From Bacteroidales bacterium (GTDB taxonomy: Bacteria; Bacteroidota; Bacteroidia; Bacteroidales; UBA932), in the NCBI GenBank assembly GCA_017559545.1, contig JAFYRK010000027.1:1-37236 (forward strand): 37,236 bases of DNA, written 5' to 3'. The notes below the pieces were generated by a model, which worked only from the letters and a program-made list of their open reading frames with translations, did no database searches and was not told where the DNA came from. Position numbers and translations under genes: made by a program. This document shows, piece after piece, positions 1 through 10,030 of this stretch (position 1 is its first letter; each line of letters opens with the position of its first letter).

Positions 1-98
<98 letters not shown>

Positions 99-108
99 TT
101 TCTTATAC

Positions 109-147
109 AAAGCCCTTAGGACTGACGTCCTGAGGGCTTTTGTTTTT
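109..147 (+). terminator. rRNA operon terminator
   Basis: A 12-bp stem (109-120 with 129-140, one G-U pair) with an 8-base loop is followed by a T-rich tract (138-147). It lies ~10 bases after the 5S rRNA and fits a rho-independent terminator for the rRNA operon. Confidence 0.9.
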
Positions 148-170
148 GAAAGTGGCATTGTCTCAACCCC

Positions 171-326
171 TGTCACTGCGTGACATTCCCTTTCAGGGGA
201 ATGCCGAACACTCACTTTGTTCGGTTCGGGTGCCATCGCTGCTTCGACTTTCACAGAAAGTCTCGCTGACGCGAGTGGCACGGCGCTGATGCGCCTTCAC
301 GATACCCGGGCCGGTCACTTCGTGAC
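171..326. repeat. run of short hairpins downstream of the rRNA operon
   Basis: The 338-bp stretch between the terminator and the DoxX gene holds no believable gene. It holds a train of small inverted repeats, nearly end to end: 171-176/180-185, 184-190/197-203, 204-210/218-224, 246-251/257-262, 262-266/271-275, 282-286/291-295 and 314-318/322-326. Stems are 5-7 bp with loops of 3-7. It opens with TCTCAACCCCTG (161-172), also present with one extra C before the hairpin run inside metG, and the GTCAC-TTC-GTGAC hairpin recurs at 29862. After 326 come GTGGCGG-type direct repeats (about 331-360). Confidence 0.7.
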
Positions 327-487
327 TTTTGTGCGTGGCGGTGTGTGGCGGTGTGGTTGGGTAAAGTACTGATTGACAGTGAGATGGCTGCCAGACGGAA
401 TCATCTCTGCGAGATGGCTGCAAGTGATACATGATAGGATTTGGACTGTATTTTGAATAGTAGTTTGTTAAATAAAAACGAACTGCT

Positions 488-937
488 ATGTTTTATAATT
501 TTCTATTTCCCCAGTATTGCAGAGATAGAGTCATCTCTCTGCTCATACTTGCACTGCGAGTCTTCTTTGGTATCCTCTTCTTTTCGCATGGAATTGATAA
601 GATGATCAACTTTAACGAGCTCTCGTATACATACCCAAGCGTCCTTGGCTTCGGTAGCTATATGACATTGATGGTCAGCATATTCTGTGAGTTTGCATGC
701 TCTCTGTTCCTTATAGTTGGACTTCTGGTGAGAATTACGGTGATTCCGATGATTGCAGCTATGTCGGTAGCGTTCTTTGACATTCATGACGGCATGTTTC
801 CGGCTGGTGAACTCTCGTTTATCTATATGGTTCTCTTCATTATCCTTTACATTACTGGACCTGGAAGATACTCTGTTGATTACCTTATCGATATGAAGTT
901 TCAGAAGGAGAAAAAGGCTGCCGTCAACGGCCAATAG
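488..937 (+). CDS. DoxX family membrane protein
   Basis: A 149-residue, very hydrophobic protein with four predicted membrane helices (roughly residues 18-38, 55-80, 83-100 and 108-128). The N-terminal LRVFFGILFFSHGIDKM segment is typical of DoxX/DoxD-like proteins (helix with G-x-x-F-x-x-H-G-x-x-K). The family resides in the inner membrane; its biochemical role is unsettled, with links to quinone-related redox and sulfur chemistry in some members. The ATG at 488 gives a family-like start and length. The gene is separated from atpD by a promoter, so it is probably its own unit. Family assignment is good; substrate unknown. Confidence 0.8.
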   Translation: MFYNFLFPQYCRDRVISLLILALRVFFGILFFSHGIDKMINFNELSYTYPSVLGFGSYMTLMVSIFCEFACSLFLIVGLLVRITVIPMIAAMSVAFFDIHDGMFPAGELSFIYMVLFIILYITGPGRYSVDYLIDMKFQKEKKAAVNGQ

Positions 938-959
938 ACCATGCTCGGAGCCCCCTGAG

Positions 960-2523
<1,564 letters not shown>

Positions 2524-2526
2524 CAG

Positions 2527-2772
2527 ATGGATAGCATACTCCTCATAATCTACTCTCCTGAGCGCACGATACTTGAAAAGATGGTGTGCAAGGTCTCTTT
2601 GCCCGGCACGAAGGGGCGCTTCATGGTCCTGAAGGACCACGCGCCGCTCATCTCGTCGCTGGAGGAGGGCAGGATTGTGTTCATGAGCAATGGTGTGGAG
2701 GAGAATGTGGACATCGCTTCCGGTTTCGTGGAGATTGCGTTTAACAAGGTAACGGTGTGTGCAGAACTATGA
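2527..2772 (+). CDS. atpC: ATP synthase F1 subunit epsilon, short form
   Basis: Epsilon subunit of the central stalk, joining gamma to the c-ring. The 81 residues cover only the N-terminal beta-sandwich (LLIIYSPERTILE, GxxGxxMVLKDHAPLISSLEEG). The C-terminal pair of helices of the ~135-residue E. coli protein, which acts as an inhibitory arm, is absent. Short epsilon subunits are usual in Bacteroidota, so this looks like a natural form, not a truncation. Its TGA overlaps the atpB ATG by 4 bases (2769-2772), pointing to translational coupling. Confidence 0.93.
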   Translation: MDSILLIIYSPERTILEKMVCKVSLPGTKGRFMVLKDHAPLISSLEEGRIVFMSNGVEENVDIASGFVEIAFNKVTVCAEL

Positions 2773-3833
2773 GGTGGTGGAAGGTCATATTGCTGATACT
2801 GTTGCTGGTGGTTTGTCGGGAGATTCCTGGTCAAGCCCGGAATGACGTAGAACAGACAGGGCATGACGTGGACGTGGCGGAAATCCTTTTCGGCCATACC
2901 TCTGACGGCTACGGATGGCACATTACCACATGGAAAGGACACCATGTCACGATACCGCTGCCATGCATAGTGCACAGTTCGACCGGCTGGCATGTGTTCA
3001 TGTCATCGGAACTTGAGCATGGACATGAATACGAAGGACTTTTCATAGCGGAAGAAGGACGCTATGAAGATAAGATAGTGGAGCGCGGAGCTGATGGGGA
3101 ACTGATCAGGCCGTTTGACATATCTATAACAAAGAATGTGGCTTCGCTGATGATAATAGGCGTGCTTCTGGTGCTGATAATACTTGGAACGGCACGATGG
3201 TATAGAAGACATGATGCCACAGAAGCTGCTCCAGGAGGCTTGACCGGCCTTATGGAGATGATGATCATGATGGTCAATGACGAGATCATCAAGCCTTCGG
3301 TGGGCGAGAAGGAATATAGGAAATATGCTCCGTACCTGCTTACGGCGTTCTTCTTCATCTTCCTTTGCAACCTGCTCGGATTGGTGCCATTTTTTCCTGG
3401 CGGAGCGAATGTTACTGGAAACATTGCAGTGACTTTAGTGCTTGCTATGTTCACGTTCTTTGCCATAAACCTTTTCGGAAGCAAGCATTACTGGAAGGAG
3501 ATACTCTGGCCGGATGTGCCGCTGTTCCTGAAGTTTCCGATACCTATCATGCAGACCATCGAGCTGTTTGGTGTGATATCTAAGCCGTTCTCGCTTATGG
3601 TCAGACTTTTTGCCAATATCATGGCGGGCCATATGATGGTGCTGGGACTGGTGTCAGTGATTTTTGTGACAGTAAAGCTTGGTCCGGTGATCAACGGCTC
3701 GATGACAGTAATAGCGATGCTGTTCGGGTTGGTTATCAACGCGCTTGAACTGTTGGTGGCATTCATACAGGCCTATGTATTTACAATGCTCTCCGCAGTT
3801 TTTATCGGTATGTCGAGGCAGGAAGAACATTAG
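2769..3833 (+). CDS. atpB: ATP synthase Fo subunit a
   Basis: Membrane subunit a, which forms the proton half-channels against the c-ring. The 354-residue product has an N-terminal hydrophobic signal-like segment (residues 5-16), a long periplasmic region (~20-115), then the conserved membrane core from ~120. The core contains the essential Arg in SLMVRLFANIMAGH and the C-terminal ALELLVAFIQAYVFTML helix. A long N-terminal extension is usual for Bacteroidales AtpB. I use ATG 2769, overlapping the atpC stop, over a GTG at 2757. Odd point: residues ~18-28 (EIPGQARNDV) are encoded by a dispersed repeat (2821-2848) inserted just after the signal-like segment. Confidence 0.96.
   Translation: MRWWKVILLILLLVVCREIPGQARNDVEQTGHDVDVAEILFGHTSDGYGWHITTWKGHHVTIPLPCIVHSSTGWHVFMSSELEHGHEYEGLFIAEEGRYEDKIVERGADGELIRPFDISITKNVASLMIIGVLLVLIILGTARWYRRHDATEAAPGGLTGLMEMMIMMVNDEIIKPSVGEKEYRKYAPYLLTAFFFIFLCNLLGLVPFFPGGANVTGNIAVTLVLAMFTFFAINLFGSKHYWKEILWPDVPLFLKFPIPIMQTIELFGVISKPFSLMVRLFANIMAGHMMVLGLVSVIFVTVKLGPVINGSMTVIAMLFGLVINALELLVAFIQAYVFTMLSAVFIGMSRQEEH
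2821..2848 (-). repeat. dispersed hairpin repeat inside atpB
   Basis: AGATTCCTGGTCAAGCCCGG followed by AATGACGT. Read on the minus strand it starts CGTCATTCCGGGCTTGACC, the widespread dispersed repeat whose translation gives the tell-tale IPGQARND. Its ends can pair (ATTCC/GGAAT). It lies in frame within atpB, in the first codons of the periplasmic region. Confidence 0.75.
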
Positions 3834-3838
3834 CCTCT

Positions 3839-3870
3839 GTCAGTCCGAGCGACCGAAGGGAGTGAGGAAT
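3839..3870 (+). repeat. dispersed hairpin repeat between atpB and atpE
   Basis: A 32-bp element with the layout GTCAxTCCGAGCGA...GAAGGGAGTGAGGAAT, of the same general class (GTCATxCCGAGCGA...GAGGxAT) as the repeats at 14460 and 23341. It begins 5 bases after the atpB stop and occupies about half of the 76-bp atpB-atpE gap. The mRNA could fold into a hairpin here and affect the relative amounts of subunits a and c; that role is inferred. Confidence 0.65.
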
Positions 3871-3909
3871 ATGAACAATGAATATTAAAAACAACTAAAA
3901 CAATAAATT

Positions 3910-4161
3910 ATGTTACTTTCAACAATCTTATTACAGGCAGCAGCCATTTCATGGGGTCCGGTAGCAGGAGCCCTCGGAGCAGCAATCGCAGCATTGGCAG
4001 CAGCATGGGGAATCGGTAAGATCGGACAGTCTGCAATGGAGTCTATCGCACGTCAGCCAGAGGCTGCAGGCAACATCCGTACAGCGATGCTCATCATCGG
4101 TGCTCTCGTGGAGGGTGCATGTCTTTTCGCTATCCTCGTTTGTCTCCTTGCAGTAGTATAG
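3910..4161 (+). CDS. atpE: ATP synthase Fo subunit c
   Basis: Proteolipid of the rotating c-ring. Its 83 residues form two membrane helices around the polar loop ARQPEA (R48-Q49-P50). The ion-carrying carboxylate is E68 in IIGALVEGACLF. Aligned on the loop, the helix-1 position that is Gln in Na+-binding c subunits is Ile35 here, and the residue after the Glu is Gly, not Ser/Thr, so proton coupling is the better reading. It is preceded by an A-rich leader (3880-3909) and followed 7 bases later by atpF. Confidence 0.97.
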   Translation: MLLSTILLQAAAISWGPVAGALGAAIAALAAAWGIGKIGQSAMESIARQPEAAGNIRTAMLIIGALVEGACLFAILVCLLAVV

Positions 4162-4168
4162 TGTCCCT

Positions 4169-4654
4169 ATGGATCTGATGCTTCCAGATACCGGTCTTCT
4201 GTTTTGGATGACCGTAATATTCGGCCTGGTGCTTTTCATCCTGACCAAGTTCGGCTTTCCTTTGATTACCGGCATGGTCGACAAGCGCAACAAGCGGATC
4301 AATGATTCGCTTGAGGCTGCGCGTACAGCAGAGGAGGCAATAGCCCATCTGAAGGAGGAGCAGGATAGGATCGTAGCAGAAACACGTGCCGAGCAGAGCA
4401 GGCTCATGCAGGAGGCTGCGGCTGAGCGTGACCGTATGATTGCGCAGGCACAGGATCAGGCAAGGGTGGAGGCGCAGAAGATCATGGAAGATGCCAAGGT
4501 GCGCATAAATCATGAGAAGGAACTGGCAATGAAGGAACTCAGGAATGAGGTTGCGAAGATGTCTCTCGCAATCGCAGAGAAGGTTGTCCGCAAAGACTTG
4601 TCTTCGGACTCATCCCAGAAGGAGCTGGTTGATAAGCTTATCGACCAGTTGTAA
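4169..4654 (+). CDS. atpF: ATP synthase Fo subunit b
   Basis: Peripheral-stalk subunit b, 161 residues, of usual length. One N-terminal membrane helix (~8-30, LLFWMTVIFGLVLFILTKFG) is followed by a long charged Ala/Glu/Arg-rich coiled coil (RINDSLEAARTAEEAIAHL onward) that reaches up to F1 and meets delta. Only one b-type gene is present, so the stalk is a homodimer. It lies 7 bases after atpE and 17 bases before atpH. Confidence 0.96.
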   Translation: MDLMLPDTGLLFWMTVIFGLVLFILTKFGFPLITGMVDKRNKRINDSLEAARTAEEAIAHLKEEQDRIVAETRAEQSRLMQEAAAERDRMIAQAQDQARVEAQKIMEDAKVRINHEKELAMKELRNEVAKMSLAIAEKVVRKDLSSDSSQKELVDKLIDQL

Positions 4655-4671
4655 TCTAACCCTAGACTGCC

Positions 4672-5214
4672 ATGAACACAGGTCCAATAGCATTCCGATA
4701 CGCCAAAGCGTTATTAAAATTCTCTGCCGGGGAGCACATCTACTCTCAGGCATGTGTGCTAGTGCTCAGAATGCAGGAACTTCGCCAACTCGCAGATGCC
4801 GTGCAGAAGCATCCGGAAGTTTCGTTGGACCGCAAGATTGCGCTTCTTGATGCCGCTTTGGGCGAGCCTGTGGCAGATGAACTCCGTCGTTTTGTAGTTC
4901 TGGTATATGAACAAAAGCGCATTGAATACTTTGAGCGAATGTTATATTCGTTCATAGAGCAGTATCGCAGCGCGAATGCCATCATGGTCGGAAAGCTTGT
5001 TACGGCAGCCCCTGTTGCAGGTCTGAAGGAAAGGCTACAGGATGCCCTTGCTGAAAAGACAAGTGCTTCTGTGCTTCTGGATGAGCATGTTAACCCTGGG
5101 ATACTTGGCGGATTTGTGCTGAATATCGACGACTACAGGGTGGATGCCAGTGTAGAGGGACAGTTCCGTCTGCTGCGTCGTGAATTAATAGATAATAACA
5201 ACAGAATAGTATAA
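4672..5214 (+). CDS. atpH: ATP synthase F1 subunit delta
   Basis: Delta (OSCP-like) subunit, 180 residues, holding the peripheral stalk to the top of F1. It starts with the helical N-terminal domain ([19 protein letters not shown], the RYAxAL signature) and ends with the conserved [22 protein letters not shown] block. Position between atpF and atpA, one base before the atpA ATG, supports the assignment. Confidence 0.95.
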   Translation: MNTGPIAFRYAKALLKFSAGEHIYSQACVLVLRMQELRQLADAVQKHPEVSLDRKIALLDAALGEPVADELRRFVVLVYEQKRIEYFERMLYSFIEQYRSANAIMVGKLVTAAPVAGLKERLQDALAEKTSASVLLDEHVNPGILGGFVLNIDDYRVDASVEGQFRLLRRELIDNNNRIV

Positions 5215-5215
5215 T

Positions 5216-6799
5216 ATGTCAGATCAGATACGTCCTAGTGAAATATCGGAAGTCCTGTTGGCACAGTTGAAGGACATAGATACCGACCCTCGTTTTGACG
5301 AGATCGGCACAGTTCTTCAAGTCAGTGACGGCGTGGTCAGGATCCATGGTCTCAAGAAGGCTGAAGCCGGCGAACTCCTGGAGTTTGAAGACGGCATCAA
5401 GGCTGTTGTCATGAACCTTGAGGAGGACAATGTCGGTGCCGTGTTGCTGGGACCTACCGATAAGATTAAGGAGGGAATGACCATCAGGCGCACTCGCAGG
5501 ATAGCTTCGCTGCGCGTGAGCGAGGGTATGGTCGGTCGCGTGGTGAACCCGCTGGGAGAGCCTCTGGACGGCAAGGGAAAGATTGAGGGAGAGCTTTGTG
5601 AGATGCCTCTTGAGAGGAAGGCACCAGGTGTCATCTTCCGTCAGCCTGTGACCGAGCCTTTGCAGACGGGTCTTAAGGCCATAGACTCAATGATTCCTAT
5701 AGGACGCGGACAGCGTGAGCTGATCATTGGAGACCGTCAGACAGGAAAGACCGCCATTGCCATTGATACAATAATCAACCAGCGTGCTGCATACGAGGCA
5801 GGTGAGCCTGTGTACTGTATCTATGTTGCAGTGGGCCAGAAAGGATCTACCATTGCCAGCCTTGTGCAGACCCTGAAGGAGAAGGGTGCCATGGACTATA
5901 CAATAGTCGTGGCTGCAACAGCTGCCGATCCGGCAGCACTTCGCTACTACGCTCCGTTTGCCGGTGCAGCGATAGGTGAGTATTTCCGTGATACAGGACA
6001 TCATGCTCTCGTGGTATATGATGATCTCTCAAAACAGGCCGTGGCATATCGTGAGGTGTCTCTGATTTTGCGCCGCCCGTCGGGACGTGAAGCGTACCCA
6101 GGTGATATTTTCTATCTGCATTCAAGACTCCTTGAGAGAGCAGCTAAAATTATTGGTCAGCAGGAGGTTGCTGAGAAGATGAATGACCTTCCGGAGTCGC
6201 TTAAAGGCAAGGTCAAGGCGGGTGGTTCATTGACAGCTCTGCCAATCATTGAGACTCAGGCAGGTGACGTGTCTGCATATATCCCGACCAATGTGATTTC
6301 TATTACAGACGGCCAGATATTCCTTGAGACAGACCTCTTCAATCAAGGCTTCAGACCTGCTGTAAATGTGGGTATTTCGGTGTCCCGTGTCGGAGGAAGT
6401 GCGCAGCTCAAGAGCATGAAGAAGGTGGCTGGTACATTGAAGATCGATCAGGCACAGTATCGTGAGCTTGAGGCGTTCTCGAAGTTCAGCAGTGATATGG
6501 ATCCGATTACGGCTATGGCTCTTGACAAGGGTAGAAAGAACAACAGGCTGCTGATCCAGCCACAGTATTCTCCGATGCCGGTAGGGGAGCAGGTGGCTAT
6601 CCTTTATTGCGGAACCAAGGGCTTGCTGAGGGATATTACGTTGGATCAGGTGGATGATTTCCAGACAACATTCTTCCAGAAGATGAGGGCTTTCCATCAG
6701 ACAGATGTGTTGGATCCACTCTCCAAAGGCAAGACCGACCCTGAAATCTTCGCCATCATAGAAAAGGAAGCCGCTTCTATAGTGAATGGCTTAAAATAA
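5216..6799 (+). CDS. atpA: ATP synthase F1 subunit alpha
   Basis: Alpha subunit of the F1 head, 527 residues, regulatory nucleotide sites. Visible are the N-terminal barrel ([16 protein letters not shown]), Walker A GDRQTGKT at ~172-179, the [15 protein letters not shown] block and the alpha-signature/arginine-finger region [17 protein letters not shown]. Full length for the family. The ATG at 5216 lies one base after the atpH stop. Confidence 0.98.
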   Translation: MSDQIRPSEISEVLLAQLKDIDTDPRFDEIGTVLQVSDGVVRIHGLKKAEAGELLEFEDGIKAVVMNLEEDNVGAVLLGPTDKIKEGMTIRRTRRIASLRVSEGMVGRVVNPLGEPLDGKGKIEGELCEMPLERKAPGVIFRQPVTEPLQTGLKAIDSMIPIGRGQRELIIGDRQTGKTAIAIDTIINQRAAYEAGEPVYCIYVAVGQKGSTIASLVQTLKEKGAMDYTIVVAATAADPAALRYYAPFAGAAIGEYFRDTGHHALVVYDDLSKQAVAYREVSLILRRPSGREAYPGDIFYLHSRLLERAAKIIGQQEVAEKMNDLPESLKGKVKAGGSLTALPIIETQAGDVSAYIPTNVISITDGQIFLETDLFNQGFRPAVNVGISVSRVGGSAQLKSMKKVAGTLKIDQAQYRELEAFSKFSSDMDPITAMALDKGRKNNRLLIQPQYSPMPVGEQVAILYCGTKGLLRDITLDQVDDFQTTFFQKMRAFHQTDVLDPLSKGKTDPEIFAIIEKEAASIVNGLK

Positions 6800-6809
6800 C
6801 AGAAAAGAT

Positions 6810-7751
6810 ATGTCATCATTAAAGGAAATAAAGAGCAGGATTGCATCTGTCAGGAATACGCTGAAGATAACTTCGGCTATGAAGATGGTTGCATCGGCTA
6901 AACTGCATAAGGCCCAGGCCGCAATCGGCGGCAAGCTGCCTTATGAGCAGAAGCTGCATCATATCCTCTCCGGACTCCTTCAGGATGACGAACTTCAGAA
7001 GGCAATGCATGACAAGCTTGGCTTCGGTAATCCAGACGGTCATGCAACTGTCGTTCTTGAAGACATCGGTCTCGACCAGGTGCCTGTCAAGGATATCTAT
7101 CCGCGCATAGCCATAGTCGCATTCTCTTCAAACAGTTCCCTCTGCGGCGCTTTCAATGCCAATGTAATCAAGAAATACCACGAGACCATCAGGCTTCTTG
7201 AAGGTCAAGGATATAGCAAGGAGGATATTGATGTGTATGCGGTAGGACGAAAGATGGCTGATGCTGTACGCAAATCCGGTTATGACCTTACGGGTGACTA
7301 CCCTGAGATGGCTGACAAGCCGTCATATGACCAGGCAGCATGTTTGGCTCACATGCTGGTAGACAGCTTCAGCAGCGGAGAAGTAGCACAGGTTGTGCTT
7401 GTATATAGCCATTTCGCTTCGCCTGCCTCACAACCAATAGTCCGTGAAAACTACCTGCCGCTTCCGCTTCATGATTATGATGACGGAGTGGAGGAACCTA
7501 TTGATTATATCTTGGAACCGGACCCTCTTGAGCTGGTCCGACATCTCCTTCCGCAGGTTCTCTTGCTTAAGATCTACACTGTGCTCCTTGATGCAAATGC
7601 AGCAGAGCACGCTGCCCGCACTCTCGCAATGCAGGTCGCATCAGATAATGCCCAAGACCTTATAGCAGAGCTCATTCTGGCTTACAATAAAGGCCGCCAA
7701 CAGGAAATCACAGCAGAGATCCTTGATTTGGTGGGAGGAACGTTGCAATAA
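6810..7751 (+). CDS. atpG: ATP synthase F1 subunit gamma
   Basis: Gamma subunit, the central shaft rotating inside F1. The 313-residue product has the typical N-terminal helix (SLKEIKSRIASVRNTLKITSAMKMVASAKL) and C-terminal helix (LAMQVASDNAQDLIAELILAYNKGRQQEITAEILDLVGG). It is ~25 residues longer than E. coli gamma, mostly in the middle domain. It is the last gene of the operon, followed 21 bases later by a strong terminator. Confidence 0.97.
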   Translation: MSSLKEIKSRIASVRNTLKITSAMKMVASAKLHKAQAAIGGKLPYEQKLHHILSGLLQDDELQKAMHDKLGFGNPDGHATVVLEDIGLDQVPVKDIYPRIAIVAFSSNSSLCGAFNANVIKKYHETIRLLEGQGYSKEDIDVYAVGRKMADAVRKSGYDLTGDYPEMADKPSYDQAACLAHMLVDSFSSGEVAQVVLVYSHFASPASQPIVRENYLPLPLHDYDDGVEEPIDYILEPDPLELVRHLLPQVLLLKIYTVLLDANAAEHAARTLAMQVASDNAQDLIAELILAYNKGRQQEITAEILDLVGGTLQ

Positions 7752-7772
7752 AAACTCGTGTCATATTGACAT

Positions 7773-7809
7773 AAACCCCGAAAGTTTTTTGTCTAACTTT
7801 CGGGGTTTT
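7773..7809 (+). terminator. ATP synthase operon terminator
   Basis: A perfect 14-bp stem (7773-7786 with 7795-7808), 8-base loop and T-run (7806-7809 and beyond). It lies between atpG and the convergent DUF1015 gene and may stop transcription from both sides. Confidence 0.93.
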
Positions 7810-7829
7810 GTTATTGAGTAGTGTTATCA

Positions 7830-9068
7830 TTATGCCAGCTTGTGGATTGCAAGTCCAGAGCGTAACTTAGGCTCGAACCATGTGGTCTTTGGAGGCATGA
7901 TGTTGCCTGAGTCTGCGATGTCTACGAGCTGCTTCATTGAAACAGGGTAGAGAGCGAAGGCTACCTTCATCTCGCCGTTGTCGACTCTGCGAGAAAGCTC
8001 GCCGAGACCGCGGATGCCGCCTACGAAGTCAATTCTCTTAGATGTACGGAGGTCCTTGATGTCGAGGATCTTGTCGAGAACGAGGTTAGAGAGGATAGTC
8101 ACGTCAAGAACGCCGATAGGGTCATTGTCGTCATAACGTCCTTCCTTGGCTACGAGAGAGTACCACTTGCCGCCGAGATACATAGAGAACTCGTGGAGCT
8201 TGCCTGGCTTGTAGATTTCTGTGCCTTCTTCTACAACATCAAAGTCTTCAGCAAGAGCTTCAAGAAGTTGCTCTTCAGTGAGGCCGTTGAGGTCCTTCAC
8301 TACGCGGTTGTAGTCAATGATCTTGAGCTGACTATCCGGAAATGCAACTGTCATGAAGTAGTTGTACTCCTCCTCACCGGTGTGGTTAGGATTCTGTTCG
8401 CGAAGTTCTGCACCAACGCGTGCTGCAGCAGCTGTACGGTGGTGGCCGTCTGCAACGTAGAATGCAGGGATGTTTGCGAAGATCTCAGTGATGCGGTCGA
8501 TGTCGGCCTGCTCTGTGATTACCCAGAAGTGGTGGCCGAAGCCGTCTTCTGCCACGAAGTTGTACTCAGGCTCTCCTGCGACGTAGCGTGCTACGATAGA
8601 GTTTACTTCGTTGTTGTCAGGGTATGAGAAGAAGACTGGTTCGATATTGGCGTTCTGGATGCGGACGTGGATCATTCGGTCATCTTCCTTGTCCTTGCGT
8701 GTGAGCTCGTGCTTCTTGATTGCACCTGATGCGTAGTCATCAGTGTGAGCGCACATCACCAAACCGTACTGAGTGCGGCCGTCCATAGTCTGTGCATATA
8801 CATAATAGTATGGCTTATCATCCTGTACGAGCCATCCTTTAGCCTGCCACTCCTTGAAATTCTCGACAGCTTTGTCGTATGCCGGCTGGCTGTGTTCATC
8901 TATCATAGGATCGAAGTCGATCTCAGGCTTTGTGATGTGGAGCAGGGATTTCTCTCCTGCCTCAGCCTTTGCCTCTTCTGAGTTGAGGACATCGTATGGA
9001 CGTGCAGCCACTTCCTCTACATACTGCTTAGGCGGACGTACCGCTGCAAATGGTCTTACCTTTACCAT
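7830..9068 (-). CDS. DUF1015 family protein
   Basis: A 412-residue soluble protein of the DUF1015 family. It begins with VRPFAAVRPP and PYDVLN and contains the family blocks YYYVYAQ and FYVADGHHRTAAA (about residues 207-219). The HHR motif resembles ParB/Srx-like nucleotide-binding folds, so phosphoryl transfer is possible but unproven. It lies one base after serA in serC-serA-DUF1015, an arrangement known in Bacteroidales, which suggests a link with serine metabolism; in archaea a distantly related ParB-like enzyme is a serine kinase. That function is inference only. Confidence 0.85.
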   Translation of the reverse strand: MVKVRPFAAVRPPKQYVEEVAARPYDVLNSEEAKAEAGEKSLLHITKPEIDFDPMIDEHSQPAYDKAVENFKEWQAKGWLVQDDKPYYYVYAQTMDGRTQYGLVMCAHTDDYASGAIKKHELTRKDKEDDRMIHVRIQNANIEPVFFSYPDNNEVNSIVARYVAGEPEYNFVAEDGFGHHFWVITEQADIDRITEIFANIPAFYVADGHHRTAAAARVGAELREQNPNHTGEEEYNYFMTVAFPDSQLKIIDYNRVVKDLNGLTEEQLLEALAEDFDVVEEGTEIYKPGKLHEFSMYLGGKWYSLVAKEGRYDDNDPIGVLDVTILSNLVLDKILDIKDLRTSKRIDFVGGIRGLGELSRRVDNGEMKVAFALYPVSMKQLVDIADSGNIMPPKTTWFEPKLRSGLAIHKLA

Positions 9069-9069
9069 A

Positions 9070-9981
9070 TTATTTATTTACCTGAAATTTTGTACAACCT
9101 GTCGCGAAGTAGTCGCAGATCTGGTTTGCAGCTGCGAGTCCTGCGTTAATGTTAGCTTCGCCTGTTTCAGCACCCTGCTTCTTCGGAGTAGCGAAGATCT
9201 GCTTTGCATACTTTTCTTTGAGCTCGGCGTAAGCCACAGGAGCGATGTCAGTGACATATTTGAGGTCGGGTCTCTCTGCAAGCGCCTTGTCAAGGCCTTC
9301 CTCGCAGATGATCTCCTTGCGTGCAGTGTTGATGAGGCAGCCGCCCTTAGGCATCTTGGTGAGGAGGTCGTAACCGATCATGCCCTTTGTTTCTGGAGTT
9401 GCAGGGATGTTGACGGATACGAAGTTACACTTGCTGTAAAGTTCCTCGATAGTAGCTACGGTTTCCCAACCATTATGCTTCTCCGATGGGTTCGGTGCAA
9501 GAACGAGGACCTTCATTCCGAGGCCGAGGGCCTTCTTTGCAACGAGCTGACCGATGTTTCCGAAGCCCTGGATACCCATAACCTTACCACTGATCTCAGA
9601 GCCGGTGCCAGGTGTGAACTGGTTGCGGCACATATAGATCATAAGGCCGAGAGCAAGTTCTGCAACTGCGTTGGAGTTCTGACCAGGAGTGTTCATGGCC
9701 ACGATGCCTCTTTCTGTGCATGAAGGGAGGTCAAGGTTGTCGTAGCCAGCGCCGGCGCGAACCACGATTTTGAGCTGCTTGGCTGCTGCAATAACTTCAG
9801 CGGTTACCTTGTCTGAACGCACGATGAGTGCATCAGCATCAGCTACGGCCTCAAGAAGCTGTTCCTTTTCTGTATATTTCTCAAGGAGTGCAAGCTCGTG
9901 GCCTGCTCCTTCTACTATTTTTCTGATACCGTTGACTGCAGCTGCTGCGAACGGTTTCTCTGTCGCTACCAATACTTTCAT
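9070..9981 (-). CDS. serA: D-3-phosphoglycerate dehydrogenase, short type
   Basis: First step of serine synthesis: 3-phosphoglycerate to 3-phosphohydroxypyruvate with NAD. The 303 residues hold the D-2-hydroxyacid dehydrogenase fold only; no C-terminal ACT domain, so serine feedback through that domain is not expected. Visible: substrate loop RAGAGYDN (75-82), the Rossmann motif GFGNIG (139-144) and catalytic Arg in NTARKE (R221). The usual catalytic His (TPH) is Lys (ATPKK, K267), and the usual Glu context (DVFExEP) reads DIAP. After the second strand comes LAPNP rather than an Asp, so coenzyme preference is open. Similar forms occur across Bacteroidales. Follows serC, precedes DUF1015. Confidence 0.93.
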   Translation of the reverse strand: MKVLVATEKPFAAAAVNGIRKIVEGAGHELALLEKYTEKEQLLEAVADADALIVRSDKVTAEVIAAAKQLKIVVRAGAGYDNLDLPSCTERGIVAMNTPGQNSNAVAELALGLMIYMCRNQFTPGTGSEISGKVMGIQGFGNIGQLVAKKALGLGMKVLVLAPNPSEKHNGWETVATIEELYSKCNFVSVNIPATPETKGMIGYDLLTKMPKGGCLINTARKEIICEEGLDKALAERPDLKYVTDIAPVAYAELKEKYAKQIFATPKKQGAETGEANINAGLAAANQICDYFATGCTKFQVNK

Positions 9982-9997
9982 GGTGGTATAAAATTAA

Positions 9998-10024
9998 ATC
10001 CCCGGACATGGGTATGCCGGGGAT
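9998..10024 (-). terminator. hairpin between serC and serA
   Basis: An 8-bp perfect stem (ATCCCCGG 9998-10005 with CCGGGGAT 10017-10024). On the minus strand it is followed by TTTAATTTTA, so it resembles a weak terminator or attenuator that would lower serA relative to serC. It could also be an mRNA-stability hairpin. Confidence 0.55.
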
Positions 10025-10030
10025 GATTCA

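Noticed and set aside
193-432. 79-residue minus-strand ORF after the rRNA operon
   Set aside because: It is read through the hairpin train; composition is odd (Ser/Thr/His-rich) and no start signal or family is seen.
3910-4161. Sodium-coupled ATP synthase
   Set aside because: The c subunit lacks the helix-1 Gln and the Ser/Thr after the carboxylate seen in Na+ types.
8854-9723. 289-residue plus-strand ORF
   Set aside because: It is antisense to the DUF1015 and serA genes, which have clear family motifs; Cys/Ser/Leu-rich as expected for a shadow.
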